From Eucommia ulmoides (lineage: Eukaryota; Streptophyta; Magnoliopsida; Garryales; Eucommiaceae): a stretch of 64,000 nt of DNA. Location of the stretch: positions 9,872,905 through 9,936,904 of the forward strand of contig CM028335.1 of assembly GCA_016647705.1 (NCBI GenBank), in the 5' to 3' direction. The translations under genes were made by a program, and so were the position numbers. The notes beneath the pieces are model-generated. The model saw only the letters and a program-made list of their open reading frames with translations. It made no database searches and was not told the DNA's origin. Below are positions 24,640 to 35,044 of this stretch, one piece after another (position 1 is the stretch's first letter; every line of letters begins with the position of its first letter).

Positions 24640-25580
24640 ATCTAATTTATTTTTGGACTTGGGTTGCCTCCCAAGAAACGCGTGATTTGTAGTCCTCGGC
24701 TTGACATGGCGAAGGGCTCGTCAAAGAGCGACTTCCACCCATAGTACGTGTTATACAACACCACGTACAGGCCTTGATTCTGAACGCCCTCAAAACTGGA
24801 AAGATATGGCATTGCTTGGCTCAATCTTTCAACTCAATTCTTCTCTGGATTTTGTACTTGGGGAGCTTGAATGTATTGAGCTGGAAACAGGATAGGATAA
24901 GTGAGCCACATCGGATCCTCGTAGATGTGATCATATTGGCTCGTGGGTGGCATCACTAATTGGAATTCAAACGGTGAAAACCCACAACGATTAATATGTA
25001 AATCTCCATCGCCGATCCACACTTGGTTTGTTGCTTCTTCATGATCATTTTCAATCTCACCCAAATACCTTCCACTTGCTTTTGGTTCCTCCCGGTGGCT
25101 TTCATAATCAGATTCAGCTTGTTCGCCTATCAATGCCACCGTCTCTGACTCAACCTCAATGAAGCAGATAAGTTGACCGATTTGCATCTAGATAGACGTT
25201 ACAGTCGTATCGATTTTGGCGCAGACCGTCTCGATGTTGTCAAGATGATCCTCATGCTCATTGATTCGGTCATGCATCTCCCTAAAAAATGTCTCAGTCT
25301 CCCCAACAAAATCAGCGAATATTTCCTCTAGGGAAGAGGAAGACTCCACATCTTGTACCAGAGTGTGAATCCATGGCACCGTGGTGTTACAAAAATTCCC
25401 CAAGTTTTGCTGACTTGGTGAATAATTCCAACAGTGAAAATCATAGGCCGCCAATTCCTCCAACGACCAAATGGCTTCATCCGCGGTTAGGTCATAGAAA
25501 AAGGTGCTCGCATTTTCCCCTTCCACCCAATTTCTGGTTGCAGCTTGTAACGCGACGAGAAAATTCAAGATTGACATTCC
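24640..25580 (-). mobile_element. Internal ORF-like stretch of the LARD-like element
   Basis: A gag-sized, partly open minus-strand reading region (about 25577 to 24834) that is acidic and helix-rich with no zinc knuckle or protease motif, followed by a SLFDEPFAMSSRGLQITRFL block at about 24745 to 24690. I do not recognise it as Gypsy gag. It is broken and probably does not make a protein. Confidence 0.5.
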
Positions 25581-25846
25581 CTCGGGAAACCATGATTCGA
25601 AAATCAGAATAGCAGCTCATTATAATGATTCCAAGCATGGTAAAATGACTCAAAATATTGTTGAAAGAATTGCATCAATACTTGTTGATCTAGCATCTTC
25701 AAGTACCTTGCAAGAGAAAACAAAACAAAAAGTACAAAGAAAAAAAAATTATAAACACAAAAAATGCCTAGATTAAAATTGGGTCATTTACTCACAATAT
25801 CAATAATAAATCTAAAACACAATCCCCAGCAACGAGGTCAAAAACT

Positions 25847-27252
25847 TGATGGCGGCGAATTTAATCGTCGTCTTTTGGTTTGACTCGTAAGTGTACGAGA
25901 TCAAGTTTTAGTATAGTGGACCTTTCGGTCGGATATCGTTTCATAGGGATTGGTGGAGACTATTGCCGAGCACCGTAATTATCATAACCTAATTTTATCT
26001 AGGCGAAAACAAATGATTTATAATTAATTAATACTAGTACTAAGTCAATTAAACTAATTATACTATAATACTAAATTGAGATGTTTAAGGGAGAATATTG
26101 CCTAGGGATTAAGTTCATTTACAAATACGTGTTTGATCTCGTTTAGTTTACAATAACGGCGTTCAACTCATTCGACAATCTCTGTATCATAAACTCACTC
26201 ACCACCTCTCCCAAGTGTAAGATGAGTGAATATGCGACTTCGTGTCGACGAAAAAGTCCCCCTCAACATCTTAACGACACTAGATCACATGAGTCTTGTC
26301 CCAACGTCATTGATTGCACACTTTTCAACTCCCTCCCGAGTTATTGGATTGTCGCGTTGTGTTTACCCTAATCCGAATTCTGGATTATCTCTCCCGAGTG
26401 TCGAACCCGTATTCTCTAATTATCTAAGCAAACATAATATCAAAGAATAATGGTAAACACAATCGAAATAGCGAATAACAACCATTAAAGAAACACAACT
26501 CAAACAAACAACGATTTCATAAATATTATTAATCCCTACACAAAATCCGTTTAGCTCATGGCCGTAACCATTTATACAATGAAAATCTAGATAAACATGC
26601 TCAACAACCTACCAAAGTTAAGAAAATAAATAGAGAAACGAAATAAACTAACCGTAGTCCGAAGATTTGGTGCTAAAATCGTTCAACAATCGCTTCTCCT
26701 TCTTCGTAACGTGTTCTTCTCCTTCGGATTTGGTTGAGCACTCTCCAAAATACTCTCAAATTATTATAAGCCCTAAGGGGTCTCTAATGGCTGAAAGAGA
26801 GGAGAGAGAGAAGATATAAGGCTCAAAATATCTAAATAAATATTTAAAATGTGTGCAAAGTGACCATCGCGGCGGTGGTGGGTATGTCTGCAATAGTGAC
26901 CGCCGTAGTGGTGGAAAAGTAGACAATGTTTCTATATTTTTACCACCACAGCAGTGAGTTCACCGCCACGGCAGTAGGCTTGCAAAGACTTTGGAGCCTT
27001 TTCTTGATTATAACTGCTACGGCAGTAGGCTGCAGTTCTAAGATTTAGCCTCTTTGCTCATTTCTCCATCATTCTTCCATCACTCTTAATCCGATATGAT
27101 TGTTTTTTATCCGTTTTCATCCCTTTTCACTCCCACACACCTGAGTTATAGCAAAAAGAATAAAAATGTATTAAAACATATTAAACTACTATAATAACGC
27201 TCGAAAACTAACTAGTTCGATTTGGAAATAGATTGGTAAATTACATCTATCA
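25847..27252 (-). repeat. 5' LTR of the LARD-like element
   Basis: TGATGG...CTATCA, 1406 bp, the 5' LTR in the minus-strand sense. It aligns with 21767-23151 along its whole length, including CCGAGTGT blocks and the GC-rich array. Confidence 0.75.
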
Positions 27253-27257
27253 CCTAG

Positions 27258-27446
27258 CTTCTTCAAATTCTTCAAACTCTTAATATCCATCATCTTTGTC
27301 ATTTGTATTTAGCATCCATTTAGCATTTTTCACAATATCTTCATGATAATCTCATCACTGGAACTGATAAACTAAAACACTCAATAAAATCGTTAGTTCC
27401 ACCAAAAATATCAACATTTAATTGTTCATCAAAATCTTAAGATCAA
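27258..27446 (-). mobile_element. Sirevirus-like Copia LTR B, right part
   Basis: Continues LTR B after the nested insertion (compare 13745-13934 in LTR A) and ends GATCAACA at 27446. The next bases on the + strand are ATCTCCCTCTTTTTTATGATGAC, which on the minus strand is a polypurine tract directly in front of an LTR starting TGTTGATC. This is therefore the 3' LTR of a minus-strand element. Confidence 0.78.
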
Positions 27447-28514
27447 CAATCTCCCTCTTTTTTATGATGACAATTAACTTTTATGTTTTCTTTAAAAAAA
27501 ATAATATAACCACACTCTCCCTAAATCCGAAAACGGGTTCTTTAACTCGTTAAAGCACAGTAATGAAGATAATCATAAGATATACAATAAAACACAAATT
27601 TCAAAATATAATAAACTCCCCCTTAGTATATTCATCAAAATAATTCAAGCTCCCCCTTAAGATATTCAATAAAACATCAACTAATTCGCCCCATTTGTCA
27701 TCTCAAAAAATAAAATGGGGAAGGGGAACTACAAAGAAACACTATTCTAGGCAAATTAAACCAAAAATACTTAAATTAAGATAATAATTATTTTCAAATA
27801 ATAAATCAACTTTTAAGCATGAAAATCATTTTTAACAAATACCATGTAGATTATTATTAGGGACAAAAATCTAACTAAGCAAAATTAAGTCTAGCTAATC
27901 CATCAAAATCCATACACTAAAAGTTAAGTTTCACCAAAAACTTAGATTATCTATTACAAACCAAAATATTAATTGTGGGGGCTTGTCCAATTAACATATT
28001 CAAAGAGATAATAGAAGAAAAAAAAACTAATGAGGACCATCTCCAATAAACTGATAATACAGTTCCATCGGACTGATAGCTGGCTATTGAGGATACTAAA
28101 CCATCGGCTGAACATTTGAGCTTGAAAGCATTTGTTGATAAAATGGCATTGACGGTCCCGCTCCTGAAGGTTCCATTCCAAATGGCCCTGCCGCAGATGG
28201 TCCTCCAAATGACTGATGTGCTCCAATCAAGGTTTGTCCTGTGAAATGTTGTTGAGCACTATGCTGCTGCTGGTATGCATACTGTGATGACTGCTTGAAC
28301 TGGAACATTTGTTTAATATTTCCCGTGATTTTCCCAAATTCAGCTTCTATATTCATATTCATTCTAGTCATACTATTTTCTAACCCAACCATCATATTGT
28401 CCATCATATCCGCGTGTATCCGTAGATCATCGACCTGATCTCGAAGAAAATCCATCTTCTGATCAATGTTTATTTCTTCTTCATCATCATTTTCTTTATT
28501 CATATCAACCAACC
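27447..28514 (-). mobile_element. Sirevirus-like Copia 3' internal region with ORF-like stretch
   Basis: The polypurine tract at 27447-27470 is preceded (minus strand) by about 0.5 kb of AT-rich DNA and by a reading stretch at 28512-28096. That stretch is acidic at its start (DEEEINIDQK), then coiled-coil-like (FLRDQVDDLRIHADMMDNMM), then rich in Gln, Gly and Pro. Plant Sireviruses often have an extra ORF between pol and the 3' LTR, so position fits, but I cannot assign a function. The element is cut at about 28515 by another LTR, so pol and the rest are absent. Confidence 0.55.
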
Positions 28515-29066
28515 AATGGGATAGATTAACCGATAAGAAGCAGCTGGGAAATGGTGTAGTCTCTGAATCGATTGGTCAACCAATCAACTTTCTGTATCGA
28601 TCGATCGAATAACCATAAGGGATCGGTCAACCGACCCTAGCTAAGAAATAGCTTGGGGAGCATCTTGAATCGATATGTCAACCGACCTGTGAAATATCGA
28701 TCGACCGACTAGCGAGTATTTTTAGCTTGGGCTACAACCTAAATCTATCAATCGACTTATGATGTTTGGTCAGTCAACCGATAGGTTTGTTTCAGGTTTA
28801 GAGGATTTCGTGGATTTGATTAAAAACAAAATAGTCGTTACTAGCCATTTTATGGTCTAAATCTGAGAGATATCTTAGGAATTTGATATTATTTAAGATA
28901 GATGGTTGCCATTTTGATGTCCCTAAAGATATGGTTCATATATTGTGAATACTTCTCAAATTGGTACATTTAATTCTTTATATTCTATCTATTTGAGATT
29001 GAGAAACATTTGAGGAACTAAATTGAATAATTTAAAAGTTATAGTTAAGTGAATTGAATCATGATT

Positions 29067-29830
29067 GAGTTATATCAATATAGCGGGTCTATAAGAGCAA
29101 TTAAGTGTCATGATATATGGAAACTAACCGTTAGAGAACCTGTTTCAAATCCTTATTTAGAGACCTGCGTTTTTTCATTTAAAACAATCCCAATCAATTA
29201 ATTTTTGAGAGCTATTCAGTTCTTGAGCTTATGAGAGTGATTATTCTGAAATTATATTGAGAGTATTGTGAGATTATTCTTGAGAATTGTTCTTGAGGAA
29301 ATTGCTGCGAATTGTTATTGTCACCGATCTAAAGTCTTATTGCGATTCAATTAACATTCATTCGATGGTATCCTAGTGAGATCATTCCAAGTATTTATTT
29401 TTAATTGTTATTTGATTATACTGTTTACTTCTTGGAATTTTGATCTTTGAGTCATATCAATATAACGGGTTTATAAGAGCAATTAAGTGTCATGATATGT
29501 GGAAACTAACCATTAGAGGACCTGTTTCAAATCCTTATTTTTAGACCTGCGATTTTTCATTTAAAACAATCCCAATCAATTAATTTTCAAGAGTTATTCA
29601 ATTGATGAGCTTTTGGAGAGTAATTATTCTGAAATTATACTGAGAGTATTGTGAGATTACTCTTGACAATTGTTCTTAAGGAAATTGATGTAAATTGTTG
29701 CTGTCACCGTTCTAAAGTTTTATTACGATTCAATTAACATTCATTCGGTGGTATCCTGGTGAGATCATTCCAAGTATTTGTTTTTAATTGTTATTTGACT
29801 ATATTGTTTACTTCTTGGAATATTGATCTT
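29067..29830. repeat. 382-bp tandem duplication inside LTR C
   Basis: Copy 1 at 29067-29448 and copy 2 at 29449-29830 match over their whole length (for example CAATATAGCGGGTCTATAAG against CAATATAACGGGTTTATAAG). LTR A has only one copy of this segment. Confidence 0.85.
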
Positions 29831-30178
29831 TGAAATAGTTTTTTTGAACTTTAAATTGATTGCAAATATTTTAAAACGATTTCTTGTGAAAATCTTATTA
29901 CGTGCTAAGTTGTGTGCTAGCTGTTTATTTTTAAAATCATATTTGAAATTCTAACTTTATTTCTATCACTAGTATTTATCAGGACATTAATTGAGTTTAA
30001 ATTAATCTGAGATAGTAGAAGCTTCGAGTGGAAAAATTTATCAATTTGTGTAATTGGTGAGTTGTGTGCGAGTTAGATATTATTGGAAATATCTAATCAG
30101 GGGTAGTTGGGTTTCAATCTCTTCCAGTAAAGAGATTGAGACTTGATCTTTACCTAGTGCATAAAAATATTAGGTTAC

Positions 30179-31773
30179 TGATAGGTATGATCTACCTACG
30201 TATTTTCAAACCGAATTAAGTTAGTTTTTAAGCGTTTATATAGTATTTTATTATGTTTTAATTAGTTTTTATACATTTTGTATTAAAACAGGTGTGTGGG
30301 GAAAAAAGATAGAAAACTAGAGCGAAAACAATGAGATCGAACCAAAAACGATCGAAGAACGGTGGAAAAATTAGCACGGAGGCAATATTGTGAAACAAAT
30401 CCACCGTCGCGGCGGTGAAAATGCTGAGAAGACCAATATCTTGCTGAACTTCCACTGCCGCGGCACAAATTCCACCGCCGTTGCGGTGAACCAGCAGAAT
30501 GTTTTTCAAATCCACCTCCTTCTTTACCGCCGTGGCGATCAACTAACCGACCTACTCCACCGTCGTGGCGCTGAATCCCACGGCCGCAGCAATGGCCTCT
30601 GCACAGCCTAGATATTTTTATTAGATATTTTGTCTGTAAATACCCACTCCTCCCCCCTCCTCTTGTTTCCCCCGGCCATTTGGGCACCTTAAGCTATATT
30701 TAGGCTAGGGTTTAGGAGTTTTAGAGGTGAAGCTCACATCCCGAAGTAGAGAAGACGGCAAATTAATCGTTGAGCGTTCTTAGCGGCTAATCTTCGGACG
30801 AGGCTAAGTTTTTCGGTTGTTTTTCCTTATTTCATTATCTTAGGATCATGTGAGTATGTTTAGCTTGTTATTTCATTGTAAATGCGGCTAAGGTCATAGC
30901 TAAACATGGATTGTAGTAGGGATTAACAATAAATTTATGAATACGTTGTTTGGATGATTTCGGTGTTTCGTTTGTGATTGTTCTTCATATTGTTTATTTA
31001 TCATGCTTAGTTAGATAAATGGAGAATACGGGGTTTTGACAAATCCCGGATTCGAATTTGGGTAAACAAACGCCACGATTCTATAACCCGGTTGGGGTTT
31101 GAATCATGGACAATCAATGACGTTGGAGTAAAACTCACGCAACCTAGGGCCGTTAATACGTTGAGAGAGACTTCTTCGTTGACATGAAGTAGAGTTATAT
31201 CCCCCGTCTTACACTCGTGATAGGTGGCTAGGGAGTTTTAGAACGGAGATTGTCGATAGGGTAAATATAACGCACGATCCAATAACCCAATCGGGAGTTG
31301 GATTATGTGCAATCAAAGACGTTGGGCAAGCCTCACGTGACCTAGGATTGTTAAGACGTTGAGGGGGACTTCTTCATTGACTCGAAGTCATGTATTCCCC
31401 CCCGTCTTACACTCGGGAAAGGTGGCAGTGAAGTTTACGTACCGAGGTTGTCAAATAGGTTGAACACTGTAAACGCGAGTAAATCGAAATTGAACACGTA
31501 TTTGTAAACACGTTAATCCCTAGGCAATTCTTCACCCTAAAACATATTAGGATATTAGTGTAGTTAATTTAGGTTATATTAGTCTTAGTTTAATTAATTA
31601 AATACATTTGTTTTTCGCCTAGATAAAGTTAAGTCACGACAAACGCGGTATTTGATAGTAACAACACCAATCCCTATGGATATGATAACCCAATCTTTCA
31701 CTATCACACTATACTAAAACTTATATCTCGTATACTTGCGAGTGTAAGTAGCGGCGTATTTCATGCCCTACCA
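30179..31773 (+). mobile_element. Solo LTR of the LARD-like family
   Basis: An LTR of 1595 bp, TGATAGGTATG...CCCTACCA, flanked on both sides by the same five bases GTTAC (30174-30178 and 31774-31778). It is related to the LTRs at 21767 and 25847 but in opposite orientation, with the shared CCTATGGATATGATAACC-like and CTTACACTCG blocks and a GC-rich array (30400-30600). Single LTR plus intact target duplication means a solo LTR left by LTR-LTR recombination. Confidence 0.82.
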
Positions 31774-32365
31774 GTTACTCTTTCCTGTGAAAAGAGTTAG
31801 GCGTAATTCTTCCAGACTAGAATTAATTTTGCGTAAATTTGTAATGGTTCAATCCTTAACGGTTAAAAGGATACTTGGAGTATTTTGTGAGGTTTAATTC
31901 TTTAGCCTAAGGTATAAAAATAATTAGGTAGTGATCCTTCTTGTAATAGAATTAGGTTATTTTTTAGCCTGGCAAAAATATAGAGGTTTTTCCTTAGCCT
32001 GTGAAAAGGAAAATTGTAAATGTTGATTCTGACTTGTGATAGGAATCATTTGTAAGGGTTTGGTTCCTACCCGATTAAAGGAATCATAATGATTAGTGGG
32101 TGTGACTCTCCATGGGGCTCGGAGGATTGGATTAACCAAGAGTAACTTGGTGAACCAGTATAAATTTTGGTGTACTACTATTTTACTTTATTTATTTTCA
32201 ATTGTTTGGGTGTGCAGCTAATTTACATAAAACATATCCGCTGTTATAAATACAATAATTAATTTAGGATAAAATTAATTATTTGAACTTTCTAGTATTA
32301 TAATTTGATTTAATTTTATAACTACCCAATTCATCCTCCCTCTTTGGTAGATCACTGGGCCAACA

Positions 32366-33540
32366 ACTTCTACTGATAATAATACACAGATGGTGTTAAG
32401 TTCAGAAACTGGAACAAATGTCTTTTCGTAATCAATACAGTAGGACTAGGTGTATTATTTTGTAACTAATCGGGCCTTGAATTTGTCTATATTCCAATTG
32501 ATCTTGCATTTTACCGTAAAAATCCATTCACAACAAATTAGAATATTTACTTTTGGTATTTTTTTGATCTCTAGGTACCGTTTTTATCCAAAGCACAAAT
32601 TTTCTCATCAACGATAGCCTTCTATTTAGGACACTGAAGGGCTTCCTTGATGTTGCAGGGAATCTAGCCTTCCATTTAGGACACAGAAGGGATTCCAAGA
32701 TATTATAGGGAATCTGGATATTTGTCAAAACTAGTAGTAAATGCATAAAATAATGGCCATTGTCCATTATAAGAAAAGAATTTAGCAAGTCCATTATAAG
32801 AAAAGAATTTAGCAATTGGATGTTTAGTGCATGAATGCAATTCTTTCCTCCAAGCTATAGGCTTATTGACAATTTTATTTTCCAATTCAACGTTAATAGA
32901 AACAATGGATTCAGATGTAGTGTTACCTGTAATTTCGTTTGAACATGGGCCTAATTCAGTTTCATTGTTTTGCTCAAAATGTGTTATTCATTGGTCTCAT
33001 CTTGCATCTGCTCTTTATCCCTCAAGTTAACAATGAACTTGTTGTTTTTGGCAGGTAGAGATTGACTCAACAAATGAGAGATAATTTCTGATGACTCAAT
33101 AATTGGAAATTTTTTAAGCTCTCTGTTTTTGGCAGGTGGAGGCTGACTCAACAATCGAGATATGGTTTCTTATGAGTTATTAATGGGAGGATTTTCACTT
33201 CGAGGCTCTAAGTTCCAGAATTGATATTCTTGAGTTGTATTCTTCCACTAAATATCAATTTTCGGGTAGTACGACTATTTTTCAAAAAATGTTACATCCA
33301 TGGAGTTTTAAACTTTTTTAATCATTGGAGAGTAATACGTGTATTCTTTATGATGTCTAGAATATCCGAGGAATAAACACTTGATTTCCTGGGGATCGAG
33401 TTTACTAGGTGTTGTTGTTGTATATGGACAAAAATTGAGCAACTGAATATTTTTGGAGGAATGGTAAAGAGTAGATGCATATGCACTGTTAAACACTACC
33501 TGAGTAACTTTCTTTGATTTCATTAACGAAAAATAATTAT
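32366..33540 (-). mobile_element. Copia pol scrap (integrase end to RT start)
   Basis: On the minus strand at about 33520-33310 is the Copia integrase C-terminal block (KLDPQEIKCLFLGYSRHHKEYTYY, shortened here to the core CLFLGYSRHHKEY). Further on are linker sequence (about 33300-32700) and the start of RT (about 32540-32380). It is broken in several places and cut at 32365 by LTR C. It looks old. Confidence 0.72.
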
Positions 33541-33607
33541 GTTTTTAAAGTTTTTCCCCTTTTTATGTATTTTTGACATGATATAAGTAGTAAACGTTAT
33601 CTGCTAT

Positions 33608-35039
33608 TGGTAGCGCGTAAATCAACGTCGCTACTTTCACTGCAAGTGTACGAGGTGAATTTTAGTATAATGGGAAGAGTAGGGGTTGTCGTATCCATAG
33701 AGATTGGTTGAGATTATCGTTGAGTACCGTAATTATCATAACCTAACTTTATTTAGGCGATTCAAATTAAGTTTTTAATAAAATATACTAAACTAAACTA
33801 AACTAATTAACTAATTATACTATAATACTAATATGAGACGTTTTGGGGAATAGATTATCTAGGGATTAACTTTGTTTACAAATACATATTTGATTTCGTC
33901 AAATTTACATAAACGGTATTCAACCTATCCGACAATATCGGTATCGAAATCTCATCCACTACATCTCCCAAGTGTAAAGTGAATGAATATGTGACTTCAC
34001 GTCAACGCCGAAGTCCCCCTCAATCGTCTATATGACACTTAGTCACCTAAGTCTCGCCTCAAAGTCACGAATTGCACATTTTTTAACGCTCTCCCAGGTA
34101 ATTAGATTGTCGCGTTATGTTTAAACACTAGTCCGAATTCGGGGTTACCTCTTCCAAGTGTCAAACCCCAATTTCTCAATATATCTAGAAAATCATATAA
34201 TGGAAATACAAGAACGGTAAACACAATCAAATAGTGAAGAACAACCATTAAAGAAATACAATTCAAATAAACAATATTTTCATAAACTATATTAATCTCA
34301 TAGATAATCCATGTTTAGTCAATGGCCATAACAATATATACAATAACAAACGAGCTAAACATGCTCAAACAAACTACCAAAGTTAAGAAATAAAGAAATA
34401 AACGAAGAAACTTAGTTGTTTTCCGAAGATCTGACGATAAAACCACTCCTAGAGTGTTTCTCCTTCTTCAATTTGTGTTCTTCTCCTTTGGTTCTTGGTT
34501 GAGAGCACCAAAATCTCCCCAAAAACGTGCCCTTTGTGTACTAGGATCAATTGGGAATGAAAGGATCAAGATAAGGGGTGAAACATATCCCAAAATACTA
34601 AGGAAAACACTTTACAATTGGTGTCAAACCGCCGCAGCAGTGGAAATGCAGAGAGTTTAGCAACTCTCTGTATTTTGACCTCTGCGGCGATGGTGTCACC
34701 GCTGCGGCGATGGTGTCATCGCTGCGGCGGTGACACTTTTTCTTGTTTTAGCTAAAACTTTCGCATCCGAACTTTAATTGAGGTTATTCAAAAACCTATG
34801 GAAACCTAAGTGAAAGATCTACAACGTCCATGTTTTGCGTTTTTCCAAAAGCAGATTAAATTGTAGTAAAAAATGGCCTTGACGTTACTACACCTATACT
34901 GGTTTTGCACATTTTCACCCTTTTATTCAAAAACCTACCAAACAACGTAAAAACATATTAAACTAACAAAAATGCTTGAAAACACACAAATATTTGAATC
35001 TAAAAGTATTTGATTTATCGATAAATAAACCACTCATCA
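33608..35039 (-). mobile_element. Solo LTR of the LARD-like family, second
   Basis: An LTR of 1432 bp, TGGTAGCG...ACTCATCA, flanked by perfect 5-bp duplications GCTAT (33603-33607 and 35040-35044). Sequence blocks (TTTCACTGCAAGTGTACGAGG, ACCGTAATTATCATAACCTAA, GC-rich array at 34625-34735) place it in the same family as the LTRs at 21767, 25847 and 30179. No internal region is present. Confidence 0.82.
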
Positions 35040-35044
35040 GCTAT

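Larger units (their letters stand above)
21767..27252 (-). mobile_element. LARD-like Gypsy-type element with two LTRs
   Basis: A complete-looking 5.5-kb insertion with LTRs at 21767-23151 and 25847-27252, flanked by TCTAG (21762-21766) and CCTAG (27253-27257), a target duplication with one mismatch. On the minus strand the primer-site side reads ...CAAGTTTTTGACCTCGTTGC... (about 25810-25846), close to the conserved PBS/leader block of plant Gypsy elements. The polypurine side has the ATTCTAAGTTTGGG block (about 23155-23168), and GGTTGCCTCCC near 24663 is the reverse complement of the GGGAGGCAACC motif common in the 3' region of such elements. The 2.7-kb interior has no reverse transcriptase, so it is non-autonomous. 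LTR identity by eye is around 92%, which by the usual plant rate suggests a few million years. Confidence 0.75.
28515..32365 (+). mobile_element. Sirevirus-like Copia LTR, inverted, 5'-truncated (LTR C)
   Basis: Same LTR family as A and B in the opposite orientation, ending GGGCCAACA at 32365. It contains the GTCGAC minisatellite (28570-28800), a private 382-bp tandem duplication (29067-29830) and a nested solo LTR (30179-31773). The first about 450 bp of the LTR are missing on the left, where it abuts the internal region of another copy. No primer site follows its right end. Confidence 0.75.

Noticed and set aside
25289-25612. Plus-strand frame of 107 codons
   Set aside because: It is antisense to the internal reading region of the LARD-like element, and no independent signal was seen.
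30258-30687. Overlapping reading frames of 73-134 codons on both strands
   Set aside because: They lie in the GC-rich palindrome array of a solo LTR. Frames on both strands are open because of composition.
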